64,000 nt of DNA from Ceratothoa steindachneri (GCA_963969495.1 OZ018335.1:83806354-83870353), one strand, 5' to 3'. Counted from the first letter of the stretch, positions 1 through 11,850 are shown. The notes: generated from the sequence alone by a model not told the origin. Numbers and translations: made by a program.

Positions 1-242
1 TATCATGTACGAAGATAAAAGTAACTGAAATCAAAGATGGGAACAATAATACTTGCAGATAATAAGGCTTGGAGAAAGGAATCAAGGAACGACTTTACAG
101 CACTTGCTCAGCCAAAGTGGCAACATTAGTACTGATATGGCCTAATGGCTCGCAAAAGTCTTGGGTCCACTCCCTACGCAAGTACGGACAGATTTGGCAT
201 AAATGCGGGTTACCCCCTGGGATGGGGGGAAATTTATCTAAA

Positions 243-450
243 AATTTGAAATAAACTATTTTAATTTGAAAGTAAAATTTTTAAATAAGACATTCATTTT
301 TTTAATATGAAAGTCAACTTTTTAAATTTTAAGTTTAATTATTTTAATACCAGAGTCAACTTTTTAAATTCGAAGCTCAATAATTTCACTATGATAGTCA
401 ACTTTTTAAATATGAAGTTACTTTTATTAATTTGAATGTAACAAGGTTTA
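243..450. repeat. 42-bp minisatellite, about 4-5 degenerate copies
   Basis: The core AGTCAACTTTTTAAAT recurs at 312, 354 and 396, an exact 42-bp period, with a more diverged copy beginning near 271. The units are AT-rich and vary by point changes. No coding signal overlaps the array. Confidence 0.85.
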
Positions 451-1112
451 GAATAAGAGAAAAATTGAATATATAACTAAAAAAAATGCAATTCGAAAAT
501 AGGTACTTACTTGCTGGTAGACACCATGATGCTATTCGAAATACTGCTTTGTTTTCAGAATGTTTCTGAGCTGCCAGATGCTTTCTCAAACTTATTTATA
601 AAGCTGAATATATTTAACAATCGTTTATCTATCCTTTAGGAGTAAAAAATCACGTTAATTTAAATGTAATTTAAGTTTTATTTCAATTTTGGAGACTTAA
701 AGAAAATGTTGCATATATGTAACGCTAGGCTTTAATAGATTAAGTGAATTAAAAAAAAAATCTATACGAATTAAATAGGCTTTTAAAATAAATAAAAGTC
801 AAAGAGTGACGGAGGCTGGAAGAAAAATTTTACCATGCGACGTAGTTTTGAATTTGTAAAAGGGTCAAAATGATCCGTCTGGGCGTTCTAGTGTTAAATA
901 ATCCAGTCCAGTTTTCAGCCATGACTATGTAATTAACGGCCAATCTGCAGACTCTTTTTGGTATTTGCCGCATACTCCATGGGAAGGGTTTCCTTCCTCC
1001 CCCACCCCCCTCATTAACTCAATCCCATTATCTGGTAGCGGAGCCCCGAGGACAGGTCAATTGAGCGTCCTTTCGCTCTATTCTCCACATCGATCGGCTA
1101 ATCAAATTCCCT

Positions 1113-1114
<2 letters not shown>

Positions 1115-1198
<84 letters not shown>
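1115..1198. repeat. (TA)n microsatellite, about 42 units
   Basis: An uninterrupted run of TA dinucleotides, one of about nine such tracts in the window. It creates spurious Ile-Tyr reading frames in several phases. Confidence 0.98.
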
Positions 1199-1200
<2 letters not shown>

Positions 1201-1584
1201 GCTATACCTCGACATTCACCTTTAAATCAAGATAGAGATATACTAAAATAAAATACAACTTTTGGTTAGTTCTATTATCCATCCTAGTCAAAAGGTTTAT
1301 CCACACCTTGATGAATATTCTTGATTTTCTCGGAAATTTCATTGTTAGCGTTTTTGGAAAGTTTGCCTTAACGGAGTAGAACTTTGGCATTCTGATAACT
1401 GCAAACCCGCCATTTTTTCAAAATTTCCGCAATATTCTGTGAGTTCGCTATTAGCGGATTAGTGATTATCAAAATTAAATTGCAGATTTCCACCTTTTTA
1501 TAAAATAAACGCTTGACAGAGAGAAAGAAACAAAGAAAGGTCCAGAATTTCACTCAAAGAAAGATGCTACATATTATTTATTAA

Positions 1585-2095
1585 ACCACTTCTAGTTAGA
1601 AGAAAAACAGCTCAACGTTTGATGCGTGAGTTCAACAGAACACTGACTGAAAAAAAGAACAAGACAGTGGTTTCAAGAAGACTAAATGAAAATGTCTTTT
1701 CTGAAAGAGTCGTTGGCAGGAGACCTTTGCTACGTAAGCCAAACATAAAAAGCTTTGAAATTTGCAGTAAAATACATAATAAGATTGTATAGTCGATTAG
1801 TGACTAAATATTCTTTAAATTTTACGTTTTGGGCGAAAAAAGAAGGCACTATCTCAAACGAAGACAAAAGTAAAAATATAACTCAAATTGCATTGTTCCC
1901 AACTCTGAAGCATTGAGTTGGAAAAGTTTTTGTTTCGGGATGTTTTAGTGCTGAAAGAATTAGTGATCTGCAAAGAATTCTAAAAAAATTAAGCACAAAA
2001 TTGACAATCAAATACTTATTTGACACGGTGAACCAAGTGGGCTTCATCTTATTGGTCAAACAAAGGTTTTACTATCAAGCCCACCTCAAATCTGT
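1585..2095 (+). pseudogene. degenerate Tc1-like transposase fragment
   Basis: The + strand encodes a stretch containing VVSRRLNEN followed by RPLLRKPN (about 1660-1745). This matches the end of the second helix-turn-helix of Tc1-like transposases and the start of the linker to the catalytic domain. Further on, weaker matches appear in other frames near 1920 (a KSFCFGMF segment where the family has a glycine-rich VWGCF motif). Many stops and at least one frameshift interrupt it and no terminal inverted repeats were seen. This is an old fragment of a cut-and-paste DNA transposon; the call rests mainly on the helix-turn-helix end. Confidence 0.6.
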
Positions 2096-2105
2096 TGAAT
2101 ATTTT

Positions 2106-2507
2106 TTAGCATTTGGAAAACTTAACAGCTTTCATTAGCCCCAACAAAGCCGAGACCTTAATTTTATTGAACACCCGTGGAATCTTATACATTATAGATT
2201 GACCCTCAGATAGATTTAAATTAGGAACTAACGATATCAAGCTCGATTCTTCGATTCTTCTCTTAACATAGTTAGCCGATTTAAATACCATTTTACTTCC
2301 ATTGAAATCGATCGTATGATTCTTGTCTTTAACATGGCAAAATATTTCACTGCTTTTGCTGCCCACTCTAATATCTCTTTTGTGTTCGTACAATCTCTTG
2401 TCTAGATTTCTCTCCGTTTCCCCTATATAAACTTTATGGCAATCGTTGCATGGTATTGCATATACTCCTATCTTATGGTATTCTTTGGGTTTCCTAGCCA
2501 TCATCAA
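2106..2507 (-). CDS. GIY-YIG endonuclease domain of a Penelope-like retroelement
   Basis: A 133-residue open frame. Near its N-terminus it has the GVYAIPC...KVYIGET pattern that marks a GIY-YIG nuclease (GVY replaces GIY), followed by RNLDKRLYEHKRDI, which supplies the conserved arginine and the histidine-containing helix. Cysteines in IPCNDC fit the CX2C that Penelope-like endonucleases carry between the two halves of the motif. In intact elements this domain sits at the C-terminus of the reverse transcriptase and nicks target DNA. Here the reverse transcriptase is missing apart from a linker-like piece just upstream on the same strand. The frame is open, but it is a fragment of a larger polyprotein, and the methionine start is only the first ATG available. 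Confidence 0.8.
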   Translation of the reverse strand: MMMARKPKEYHKIGVYAIPCNDCHKVYIGETERNLDKRLYEHKRDIRVGSKSSEIFCHVKDKNHTIDFNGSKMVFKSANYVKRRIEESSLISLVPNLNLSEGQSIMYKIPRVFNKIKVSALLGLMKAVKFSKC

Positions 2508-2519
2508 TTGGTTTAAGGA

Positions 2520-2803
2520 ATTATTATATTTAAAGGCTAGATTAATACCCTAAATTCTTTACTTTTCTTACGAGTATCTATTGAATAAAAACTAAGAGTT
2601 TTTGCTAGTTTTGCTTCTATAATTCTGTAATTCAATCTGGTGATAAAATCCAAAAAGTATTTTGGGTGAACAACAATACAGTAAGAACTGTTTATCATTG
2701 GTTCTATAAGTTGACTCCGAAAACATAGAAAGCAAATAGATCCTTGAGGGCAATAAGTTCGAACATCGTCAAAAGAATTCAGGACTTTGACTTCAATAAC
2801 CAC
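2520..2803 (-). pseudogene. probable RT-endonuclease linker of the same Penelope-like element
   Basis: An 88-residue minus-strand open frame lies directly upstream of the GIY-YIG domain and is separated from it by a stop and a short gap. It contains a two-cysteine segment (CPQGSICFLC) and a basic tail. It matches no conserved reverse-transcriptase motif that I recognise. Its position and strand suggest it is the connector region of the same element; that is inference from location. Confidence 0.4.
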
Positions 2804-3484
2804 CCTACAACCTTAACCAAATGCAGTTGAAAAAGTTAAAAACCTGGAAAAGTGTGGTCCACAGAAACTGAATTAATCTCTGAAGTTGACAGGTTTGGAA
2901 TCAGTCAATAGCATTTCGGGAGAGAGAAGAAGGCTAGATTGTTTCAGAGAATTGACCTCTGATGGAAAAAAGCTAACTTATTCGATGAGAAAAATGTCCG
3001 GTGAGGTGCTAGATAGGAATCAAAAGTTAGAATATATGCCGGAACCCTCATTATACTGCAAAATGTTATGGTTATCGGTGGGGAAACCAGGAGAAACAAT
3101 GGCAGCTCAATCGCATTATTGACTTCAGGACTCCATATATATTTAGAAATCTCCGTGAGAGCAACACTAAGAAGATCTACAATTCCAATGTAAGATCTAC
3201 GCTGCTCTACCCCGCTTCCTCCCTCTCTTTTGTCTCTAGGACACAAAAGAGGAAACTACAAGTGGTACAGAATAAATGTGTCTACCTAATCACAGGTACA
3301 CTCAGGCGAGAGAGAAGACGCCAAGAAGAGCGGCACCGGGAGGTGAGAAAAACTCCCATTAACCTTGTCATCAAAGAACCGACCATGAATATACAGGAGC
3401 TTCTTTATTCGGAATTGAATGATGAAATCATTCAAATGATTAACCAGAACAGGTCGCGCCAGATTTCCCAGTTCCGATAGCCTA

Positions 3485-4000
3485 TTGGCTGGCGGAGATG
3501 AAGTGCCGTTATACGCATTAAAAGTATTGTTTTTACCAAAGATATTGACAAAATGCGATTAAGCGAACAATAACCCGAACAATGAAAAATTGCCAACTAT
3601 TGACTACAAATTCACCGATGAGGTCTAATCTACACCGATCAAGACCTCAAGAAAGAAGAAACAAATGAAACAAAAGTACCCTCACTACAAAAAAATAAAA
3701 ACTAAGAAACTACGCACAAAAGTTAAATTAATTTATTACAACAACAGCAAATGCACGTTACATACCTAGGAACATTAGTTTTATCAAGACAAATACCTTG
3801 AACGCCATAATAATACAAAACTGTGAAGAAAACAACAAAGAAAACACACGACGAAAATCTTGGAAAGCGATAGGCCTGATCACGAGGCTCTAACATCTCT
3901 TTGAAAATCTCCCACACTACTTTCACTTCTCACCACTTATCTATTTTTGTCTATCTACCCACACACCCTTTTGTCCCATACACACACACTCAACTTATAT
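3485..4000 (+). repeat. dispersed repeat R1, copy 1
   Basis: This stretch aligns in the same orientation with 22340-22860. Shared blocks include GAAGTGCCGTT, AATTCACCGAT, GAACGCCATA, GATAGGCCTG and TTTTGTCCC, in the same order and at similar spacing. The two copies are clearly diverged and have small indels. No protein-coding match was found, so this is probably a non-autonomous or terminal part of a mobile element. Confidence 0.75.
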
Positions 4001-4739
4001 CATCTCTCAATTTGACTAATTGTTGAACTGCATTAAGATTGGTCATCAAACAGGGGGCATGGGTCAATGCCTATTGACGAATATGCATTATAACACAGCT
4101 AACCCCCAACCCTCTAAGCTTATAGGTTTGGGGTAGGAAGTCCTACACCAGCATTCATAATTAGCAGAAATTTTCCCTACTCATTAAATTTGAAAAAGTT
4201 CTCCTCCTCGACACTGCATCGAGAAGGTTTGGGGAACGCTCCTCACCCACGGGAAGCAAGTGGCTGAATCAAATAGACCAATTGGGAAAAGGGGTTTTTC
4301 TTTAGAATGTGAATCCTCCAAGACCTCTACTTATCAGAAGGTTATGAAGAAGCATAGGCAGGGATTATCTGTAAGAATAATATATCCGATATCTCAATTA
4401 ATATTAAAATTTAGATATCAATTAGGAAGGATGAAGAGCATGCCTCAGGCATTCCCGAGGCAGTGCCGACGAGGCAAACCTTGGCACTGCATTTCCTGGC
4501 AACGGCAAAGCATTCTTCAAAAACAAAACAATAATCATTGTACTTTACTTTGTTTATAGAGTTTAAATAATAGAGAAGATATAGTTCTTTTTCTAATGAA
4601 GTTATAACAAATATATCTCAAGAAATTGATAAAAAATGGGATATTGATGATGATGGATTGAATTTTTATTAACTCTTCTTGTTTTTATCTTCAACTTAGG
4701 CAACTTGATTGAGGGCTGACATTTCCTGAGCTCTCGCTT

Positions 4740-4866
4740 GCTAAGCAGAAACACCTTTCGATTTCTGAGGTCAAGGCAGGGCTTCGATCCCTGCGATCGC
4801 AGACACCAAACTTTCAGCAGCGTCACGAACTGGCTGCCGCCCATTGGGCGGATACGCTGATATTCA
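4740..4866 (+). repeat. possible SINE-like repeat, copy 1
   Basis: The segment contains GGGCTTCGATCCCTGC, which resembles a tRNA B box with its T-stem pairing. Its end (CTGGCTGCCGCCCATTGGGCGGATACGCTGATA, within about 4834-4866) resembles the end of the repeat near 43500. No clear A box is visible. A tRNA-derived SINE is plausible but not proven. Confidence 0.35.
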
Positions 4867-5929
4867 CCCGTGCATGAGTAGCTAAATACACATGCATCAT
4901 CTTATACATAGCCAATCCCATCCTCTTTATCTTTTCCCTTCTTTACTTCACAGCCCAACATCCCAATATATCTCCTCTGTTGAGGCCCCCTGCCGATGGA
5001 GTAGGAGTGTATGTACCCAATGGGGCACTCATATCCAAATACCCCTGAGCCTGAACGAATGTTCCTCTACCCAAGTGTTGGTGTCAAGCAGATACACTAC
5101 ATCTCTGATACCTGACCCTCCCCACAATGATGACCGATTCTTGTTTCCTTCGGACTCACCATTGAATGTAATTCTGATCTTTAGGTGCAGTTCATTATCT
5201 TGGATGGTGACATTGTCCATTTTGCAATGGCAGAAAGGCGCTATTAACCTTTTTTCCTACTCTGATATTCTTAAGATGTGTTATTTTTCTGACTATTAAA
5301 GTGGGGGTAGAAAGTTAATGTTTTGGGGTATGTGGGCAGTAATAGGCCATGGCCGCTTCAATATTCAGGATAGGCAGTCCAGTAAGCGCGTCGGAGGATG
5401 CCAAGGATCCCTCAGGGTTAATAACCAATATGAGCATTGATGGTGGTGGTAAAGTTGATAACCAACAAGGCCTTTTAAAAATGAACTCATACCCTCCTAT
5501 GAAGAAAGAAACCACAGCCACACACATAAGCACCAGTCTTACAAGATTTCTCATAATTTGCACTTTCTTATCTGATATTCAAATTAGAAGACCAATTGGA
5601 ATGTTAAATTATAATCCCTCCAGAGAATCCGGTAGTTTAATCTTCAAATCTGTCTGATGAATAAGTCGATGATACATTCATGAATGGACACAATAAATTC
5701 ACCTCTTTCTAGATAATAGCATCAGATAACTTTTTTATTTCAAAAATTTGCTTTAGTATGATTTCTATACTGTTTATTGACCCAAGAAGTATTTTCTTCT
5801 GCATCATTAACCATTACATAAATAAATTGGTTTTGATATTATCAAAAACCACACTTTAGTGTTATTTATATATTCTACAATTTAATGCATTATTTTCTGT
5901 TTCCTAGGATATGATCTTAGATTTATCGA

Positions 5930-7110
5930 GATGGATACTAGAGGATGCAAAAATTATCACGACACATTTTGTTACGTGAAAGCATATACCATAAAATGGT
6001 TAAATGTACCAAATTATGGATAGCGTAGAGACTACTCTTGAATGTCCATTGGTGACTAAGAAATACCATGGGCACCTAATATAACATGTGAAAACTGTCG
6101 ATCTACTCTATATTAATGGTTAAGAGTGCAAGAAGGGACATGCGTTTTGCTGCTTCTAGAGGATGGAGAGACTAGAAGAACTATCGTGATGACTGCTATT
6201 TCTAGATGATAGATGTTATAAAGCAAAGAAATCTTTATATCTTCCAGGAATTGAATAATTTGTTTACTGCTGTTCGATTGAAGCCTAGCTTGCAGAATGA
6301 TGACTGTTCATAGACAGTTCAATGTAAAGGCTAAAATCAGTTTTAGAACACTATGGAAAACAATATCCTTCTTTGCCTCGTGCATACTCTGATAATTTTG
6401 AAGCACTTGACAGCATCAACTATGATGAATATAAGTAGTATATTTGTTTGAACTTCAAGATGCTTGCAAGGTAGATACACATAATCTTATCTCATTTGCT
6501 TATGGAAGAGTATTGCTGATGATTATGATTACAGGAAAATTCAGTGGTCTTTTCAAAATAGTTTTTGACAGCCAGACTATTATGGAACCTACCATAGGTT
6601 TATTACCTCCACTTTATATTAAATTGCGACTGATAAAACAGTTCGTTAATGCCTTACATTTTGGAGGGGCAGTTTTAATAAAAATCTGTTAAAAGTTTTC
6701 AAAGCTTGTTGATGGTGATCAAAGGTGGGTGGTGTATTTGTTGGACCAAAGTTCAGGCAATATTGAATTCTAAGAAACCGGAAAGAGCGATGACCAATGT
6801 CGAAAGAGAAGCATGGTAAACATTTCGTGGTTTACTTCATGGATTCTTATAAAACCACAAGGATCCAGGAAACTATATGCAGCTAGCTAGTAGCAAAGTT
6901 TATTAAGAGCTTCGAGGAAGTAGGCTGACGTCTGTCTTTGAAGGTGCAATTTTTGCATTCACATCTTGTTTTGTTTCATGACGCCTTGGGTGATGTGAGT
7001 GAGGAGTATGGTGAGAGATTCCATCAGAACATCGCAAAGATGGAAAGGAGATACCAAGGAAGATGGAAGACTATATATGGTCTCTAGTTATAAAAGATAT
7101 CATCTCAAAT
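5930..7110 (+). pseudogene. decayed copy A of an uncharacterised dispersed invertebrate gene family (C-terminal part)
   Basis: The clearest coding traces are LLPPLYIKLRLIKQFVNAL (about 6600-6655) and, in another frame, FLHSHL followed by GERFHQ and MERRYQGRW (about 6945-7065). I recognise this ordered set as conserved blocks of a protein family found many times per genome in invertebrates and lacking a settled function. Stops and frameshifts occur throughout. Copy B at 12854-13790 carries the preceding portion of the same family plus the PLHVKL block, so the two fragments overlap at that block. Its repeated, decayed state suggests it travels as part of a mobile element. Role unknown. Confidence 0.55.
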
Positions 7111-7534
7111 GACCAAGATACTGTTCTCCTTTCTAAAATCGTACTTGTTGGATGTGGCTTTAGTGTAGTCAATAAAATAGTGACAAAGAAAGAAGTAGAA
7201 TTGAGAAAGTACTGTGAGGAGACATAAGGCTAAAACTTACCAATTTAACTCCAGATATTAAAACAAAGCAGAGCTCCACCAAAAGTATCACATTAAGAAT
7301 AAATTATAAATTTTGATATTTTTAAAAGAAATTCTCTCTCAAAATCAGTTTTCAGCTTAATTATGCTTAGAATTGGTCAGTGTTGGGGGAGCTAGAGATA
7401 ACCCTAGAACCTTTAGCTTAAAGCCGATCCTTTTATTAAATATTTTTCGAAAAGAATAAATCATTTGAAACCACCGGCTCAAAAATGCCTGGTAGTCTCT
7501 CAACGATGAATCACGACCGACATCAAGGCTCCAC

Positions 7535-7900
7535 TTAACTTGCCTGCAAATTTAGTCTTCTCGGTTTTACCTTCTCTCCCGAGGGCAACACGAGGCCAGA
7601 TTTGCCAGTCATTTTGGCTGTAGGAGAAGAGGCAGGAGAATGAGCTCTATTCTCAGCCCATCCAGAAGGGTCTCTAAGACCGAAGGAGCTAGCCTCAATC
7701 CTATCCTTTTCCGAAATGGAAAAAGATTTGGCTGAAAAGTCCCTACCCGAGGGAGGAGGTCCCTCCTCTCCTTGGGAGTCCTCAAAGGCCCTTGTCACCT
7801 GATGAGGATCTTGAACAAGGGCCTCCAAATGGACATGACCTCCAAGTGTCAAGGATCCTGACCGGGGAATCAATGAGCCTATACCATATAGCAAACTCGA
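7535..7900. other. GC-richer segment without recognised coding content
   Basis: This block is visibly richer in G+C than its AT-rich flanks and has a 119-residue frame open on the minus strand (7535-7894), rich in Ser, Pro and Gly. No domain is recognised. The composition contrast suggests a separate insertion, perhaps an element fragment. Confidence 0.35.
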
Positions 7901-8279
7901 TTAATGACGGCATACCGACCTTCTTCTATAAAATGGGGGTTGGGGGGTATTCCGTACCCAAGAACGGTACAAATCTCGGATCTATTTCATTTATCATAAT
8001 TAAGTAATAAACGGAAAATTGTGTCAGTTTCTTAAACATATGCACAATGGCTTTGAAAATTTAAATCAGGCACACCCAGTATTATTTCCAAATGTAATCC
8101 CAAGTATTGCTGTTAAAAAAAGTGTTTCTCAGGTTGGAACTAAAGTAATTTTTCGGAATTCTCTTTTTATCAATTATAAAAAAAAAGATCTTCATAATCC
8201 TTTTTGGTATTCACCTTAATGTCCTCCTATGTAAAGGTCATATTAGTTATGTTTTACTCTTTGAGATTACTAAAAGTGT

Positions 8280-8740
8280 CAATGCAAATGAAATGGCAAA
8301 ATGCATTCAGAACAATTATGGGGATGATGCAGTGAATGAAAGAAGAGGCAAGAGCTAGTTTTCGATTTTTTTTAGTATGAATTTAAGCCTAAAAGAGTGA
8401 CTAAAAGAAATTGATATCAAAAAGGGTATACCTGTTATCACATCGAATCGTGCAATAACTTCTAGGGAACTTGTAAGACAATTTAACATAATCCATAAGA
8501 CTGTGTTATGCCAACTGAAAAGTATTGGAAAGATTCCAGTGTTTGGAAAATGGGTGCGGCAAGAACTTTCCACGCAAATCTGCAACAGCGTGTTGCTTGA
8601 TGTGGGTAACTGCTTTTATGACACCTTTAGGCACTATTTTAGAGTAGGCATGTTAGTGTTAATGAGAATGGAATCCTTTATCATAACGTTAAACTTTGCG
8701 GTTCGTGGATCAGTCGAGGAAGCAGAATTCTAAACATGTT
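8280..8740 (+). pseudogene. degenerate mariner transposase fragment (N-terminal half)
   Basis: Coding traces on + match mariner transposases in order: NANEMAKCI...YGDDAVNER (first helix-turn-helix, about 8281-8345), TSRELVRQFNIIHKTVLCQL (second helix-turn-helix, about 8458-8515) and GKWVRQEL (about 8548-8570). After a frameshift comes NGILYHNVK...SW near 8660-8705, just after the position of the first catalytic Asp. Stops and frame changes make it nonfunctional and the C-terminal catalytic half is absent. Confidence 0.75.
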
Positions 8741-9994
8741 GACTGTATGGTGACATATTAAGAAAATTGTTCATTACTAACTGTTAAACAACCTTCTAAC
8801 AATTAACGATAGTCCCTTTTTTAGACTTAAAGCCCACTTCAGAAGCTGGAAAACTACCTCCTTTAACTTCTTTCATTTAATGCATCATCCCCTTAAGTGC
8901 TCTGAATGCTCGTCCTCGCACAGCTCGAAACACCAGAAATATCGTAGAGTAGCTCAGTGGGGAAATAATCCTTCATGCTTCATATCCTCCTTATCTTGCT
9001 TCTTCCGATTATCCCTCGTTTAATGGAATATAAAACCATTTAGATGGTTTTAGTTTAACATCAAGGGCAGTGGTTGAAAACGAGTTGTATTCATATTTTG
9101 CATTAAAATCTAAATACTTTTGCGGAAAGAATATGGTTCTAGAAAGCAATGGAGGTTATGTTTCTGATTAAGTACTTCCATATACATAAGTTTTTTCATT
9201 TTTAATATATACCTTAAAATCAGACATTCTTTCAAACCTACACTGTTTAATAGAGATTGTATGACAAGCATTGTATAAGATATCTCAGAAAGTTATTAAC
9301 GAATTTCGATGAAATTTTGTGCATGGATTTCAGTGGGGTAAGAAAAAGATTATCGGATTTTGGGGCAGATCCAGATCTGGTTTCTGCATCACTTTTGACT
9401 TACCTTAATAAAGCGAGATATCGTATTTCTGGCATATTTGTCAATATCATAAAATAATGTGGGATAGGTAAGCTAAACATTAACATAAATGTAAAACTTA
9501 TGATATTTTACCAATATGCACAATATTTCGAGTGGTAATATTTATCGTGTCACTGTACAGTTAAGGAAGGTAGTAGAAACATAAAACTGGCATTAATACG
9601 ATTAGACTTTGTAGATTTTGGAATATACAAAGACTTCTGGTCTACATGTTAAAGGTATCTAATATTATGGTCAAATGAGCAATTCATAGATTAAACACAA
9701 ATTACTGAAGTTAGAAACATGATTCCTAATGAGATCGATTTGTTTATAGAGTGAAGAAATTATATGGTATTACATAATACAACCTATTGCTAATTTGATC
9801 CTAAAATCTGAATTTATTCCGCTAGTTAGGAAAATTATGATTTTATTCATAACTAACTGAAACGATAAGTAACATAATAGAAGCATAAATGTGTTGTTTT
9901 TTCGAAATGTAATATGACTTTTTTTGGTTTCCCTGGGAATGTTTCTAATTTATCGCGAATATAAAAGTAACAGTATTATATTTGTTTCTAAAGT

Positions 9995-10260
9995 TACTAA
10001 TGAAGATCCGCTCCTTTTCGAAGGATCGTCAGTGCAACTCGTTTAAACAATGCATAGAAGAGGCTGATATCTATTCGGCGAGTCACAACTATACCCGAAG
10101 AAAAATAAATAGCCTCCACCTTTATCCCCTAGGAATAAATTTACTAACTTGCAGTTTCCTCCTAAGTACCCTCCAAATTTCGTAAAGGTTACGGGCCCCT
10201 TTAAACCCGGAAGTTTTCCTCCATCGGAACCCCGTGATGTTAGCCACTCATCTCTAATCC
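9995..10260 (+). pseudogene. gag C-terminal remnant, Gypsy copy 1
   Basis: A short frame ending the capsid-like region: an FSKDRQ segment followed by FKQCIEEADIYSASHN. Copies 2 and 3 carry the same motif just before their zinc knuckle. The zinc knuckle itself is not recognisable in copy 1 and the upstream gag is missing. Gag would form the retrotransposon particle. Confidence 0.65.
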
Positions 10261-10469
10261 CCAGGTAGGATCCTTTCCTCGTTGGCCAATTGTCTGTTTA
10301 GCGTGCAGTGACGAAGGTTACACCCACTAGAACTGCCCCCAAAATTTCCAACTGCGTAGTAACCCATTCACTAAGTACACCACGTAAATGCTGCTTCCTC
10401 TCCTTTTTCATCGTGCCTAGAAACCACACTTCCAATCTCTTCTCCCAGTGCTCCCAAGTCTCATCTATT

Positions 10470-11850
10470 CATGCGGCTAGGCCCATCATCACGAGAACCC
10501 ATGCAAAGAAGGATTCGCAGACGCCCGCTATTCTTGAAACCCCTTATATTCGAATTAAAGCGGCGTTATTAGCGTAGAATTCGCTCAAAGACAGAAGGAG
10601 TATCCAAATCTCCTTATCTTGCTCGGAAAATATCGGAGCCTCTAGCAGGATTCTTTCCGCGGTAACAAGGTAGTCTCTTATATTGTAAAAGAAGACTTTT
10701 TATATCGCGCTTGCTTGGATGGCGTTAACCCAGAGATTCATACCCTCTGTGTTCCCAGTTCTCATGTCCCCCTGGTCGTAAAAATTGCCTACCATAGTGT
10801 GTTTTCTGGACACTTTATCCGCAATAAGACAGCGCAAAGGATTTTTTGTATTTTTAGTGGCCAGGTGCTGAAGTTTACATTTCTGAATACTGCCAATCCT
10901 GTGACATCTACTAGAAAACCACGGCAAAAGGGCATGTTAAATCGGCCCCCCTTCAGAAGAGACCGATCATATCGGAACCCTTTTCCCGAGTGGCCATATA
11001 CTTTGTTAGCCCTATTCGTCCCCCATCCAGCGAATGGCACAGTTATGTCATAAACCTTGTGGCCCGCTACACGTTTTCTCGAAGCCGTACAATTAAAGAG
11101 AATCAACAGTGTTACGTGTTCCTAAGCCTCAATTTCCATTTTCTCTTTGGTAGGCATCGCAAAATAAGTATTGTCTGACAGGTTGACAATTTACGACTGA
11201 ATTAATGGAATAGATTTGGAAAATATTGATGGTAAAACCACCATTTACCACTCTCTTTCACCCCTGTGAAAATGGACTTTGCGAAAAATTTAATGCAAAC
11301 TTAAAATCGATATTAAAGAGGCTGTGTGCTGAGCATCCCCATGAGTGCCATCGATCTTTGCCCGTGGCACTATTTGCCTTCACGGATATTTCCCACCGTA
11401 CACTCTGATTTGCCCCCTTCGAATTAATCTACCGACGTAACGTACTAGATCCCATAAGCATCATCAAGGAGTTATTCTCGATCGCCAAGTTAGATAGGGA
11501 AATTCAATCTTCCTACAACTATGTTTTGGATCTTCGACGAAGATTAGAAAAGTGTGCCGAGATTGCATACCAAAATCCAGACGTTAATTTGGAAAAGCAC
11601 CGGACGTACTTCTATGTCAAATCGAAGGAGAAGTAGTTTAAGCCCGGTGATGAGGTTTTGTTGCTACTTCCTACTGAGAGCAACAAACTTCTGGAGCGTG
11701 AAGGCCTGTGGATTATATTATTAAGACCCCTACAGAGTAGAAGCTGTTCCACGTCAACATGTTGAAAAAATATCACCGCAGCGCGTGTATCAACAAAATT
11801 GTTACAACCGATGAAGAGACAGCTTTGGAGACCGACTACATGACAGATGC
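10470..11850 (+). pseudogene. integrase remnant with H2C2 head, core pieces and C-terminal end, Gypsy copy 1
   Basis: The frame TRTHAKKDSQTP (about 10490-10530) corresponds to the linker after the protease. HSVFSGHFIRNKTAQRIF (about 10795-10848) is the HH part of the integrase zinc domain. A segment near 10990-11060, with PIRPPSSEWHSYVINLV, matches the region around the first catalytic Asp. An internal deletion follows. From 11227 on, TLFHPCENGLCEKFNANLKSI matches the block holding the catalytic Glu, then LPVALFAFTDI and, further on, FELIYRRNV and GDEVLLLLPTESNKLLE of the C-terminal domain. Several stops and frame changes. It would insert the element cDNA if intact. Confidence 0.75.

Noticed and set aside
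965..1225. 86-residue frame with a long Ile-Tyr repeat
   Set aside because: Produced entirely by the (TA)n tract; the same happens at 22867-23193, 33427-33657 and 50615-50803.
3886..3960. Possible coding exon in dispersed repeat R1
   Set aside because: The two R1 copies differ by indels that do not keep any frame; no coding signal.
4892..5299. 135-residue + frame as a gene
   Set aside because: No domain, low-complexity His/Ser/Leu content at the start and a 63-residue frame open on the opposite strand; no support for either.
5300..5640. Tc1-like strand (LMFWGMWAVIGHGRFNI) near 5305-5365
   Set aside because: Resembles the glycine-rich VWG strand of transposases, but no other motif lies in order around it, so a chance match is likely.
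10700..11106. Minus-strand frames of 75 and 105 residues
   Set aside because: Shadows of the integrase remnant on +, which has the recognisable H2C2 and core blocks.
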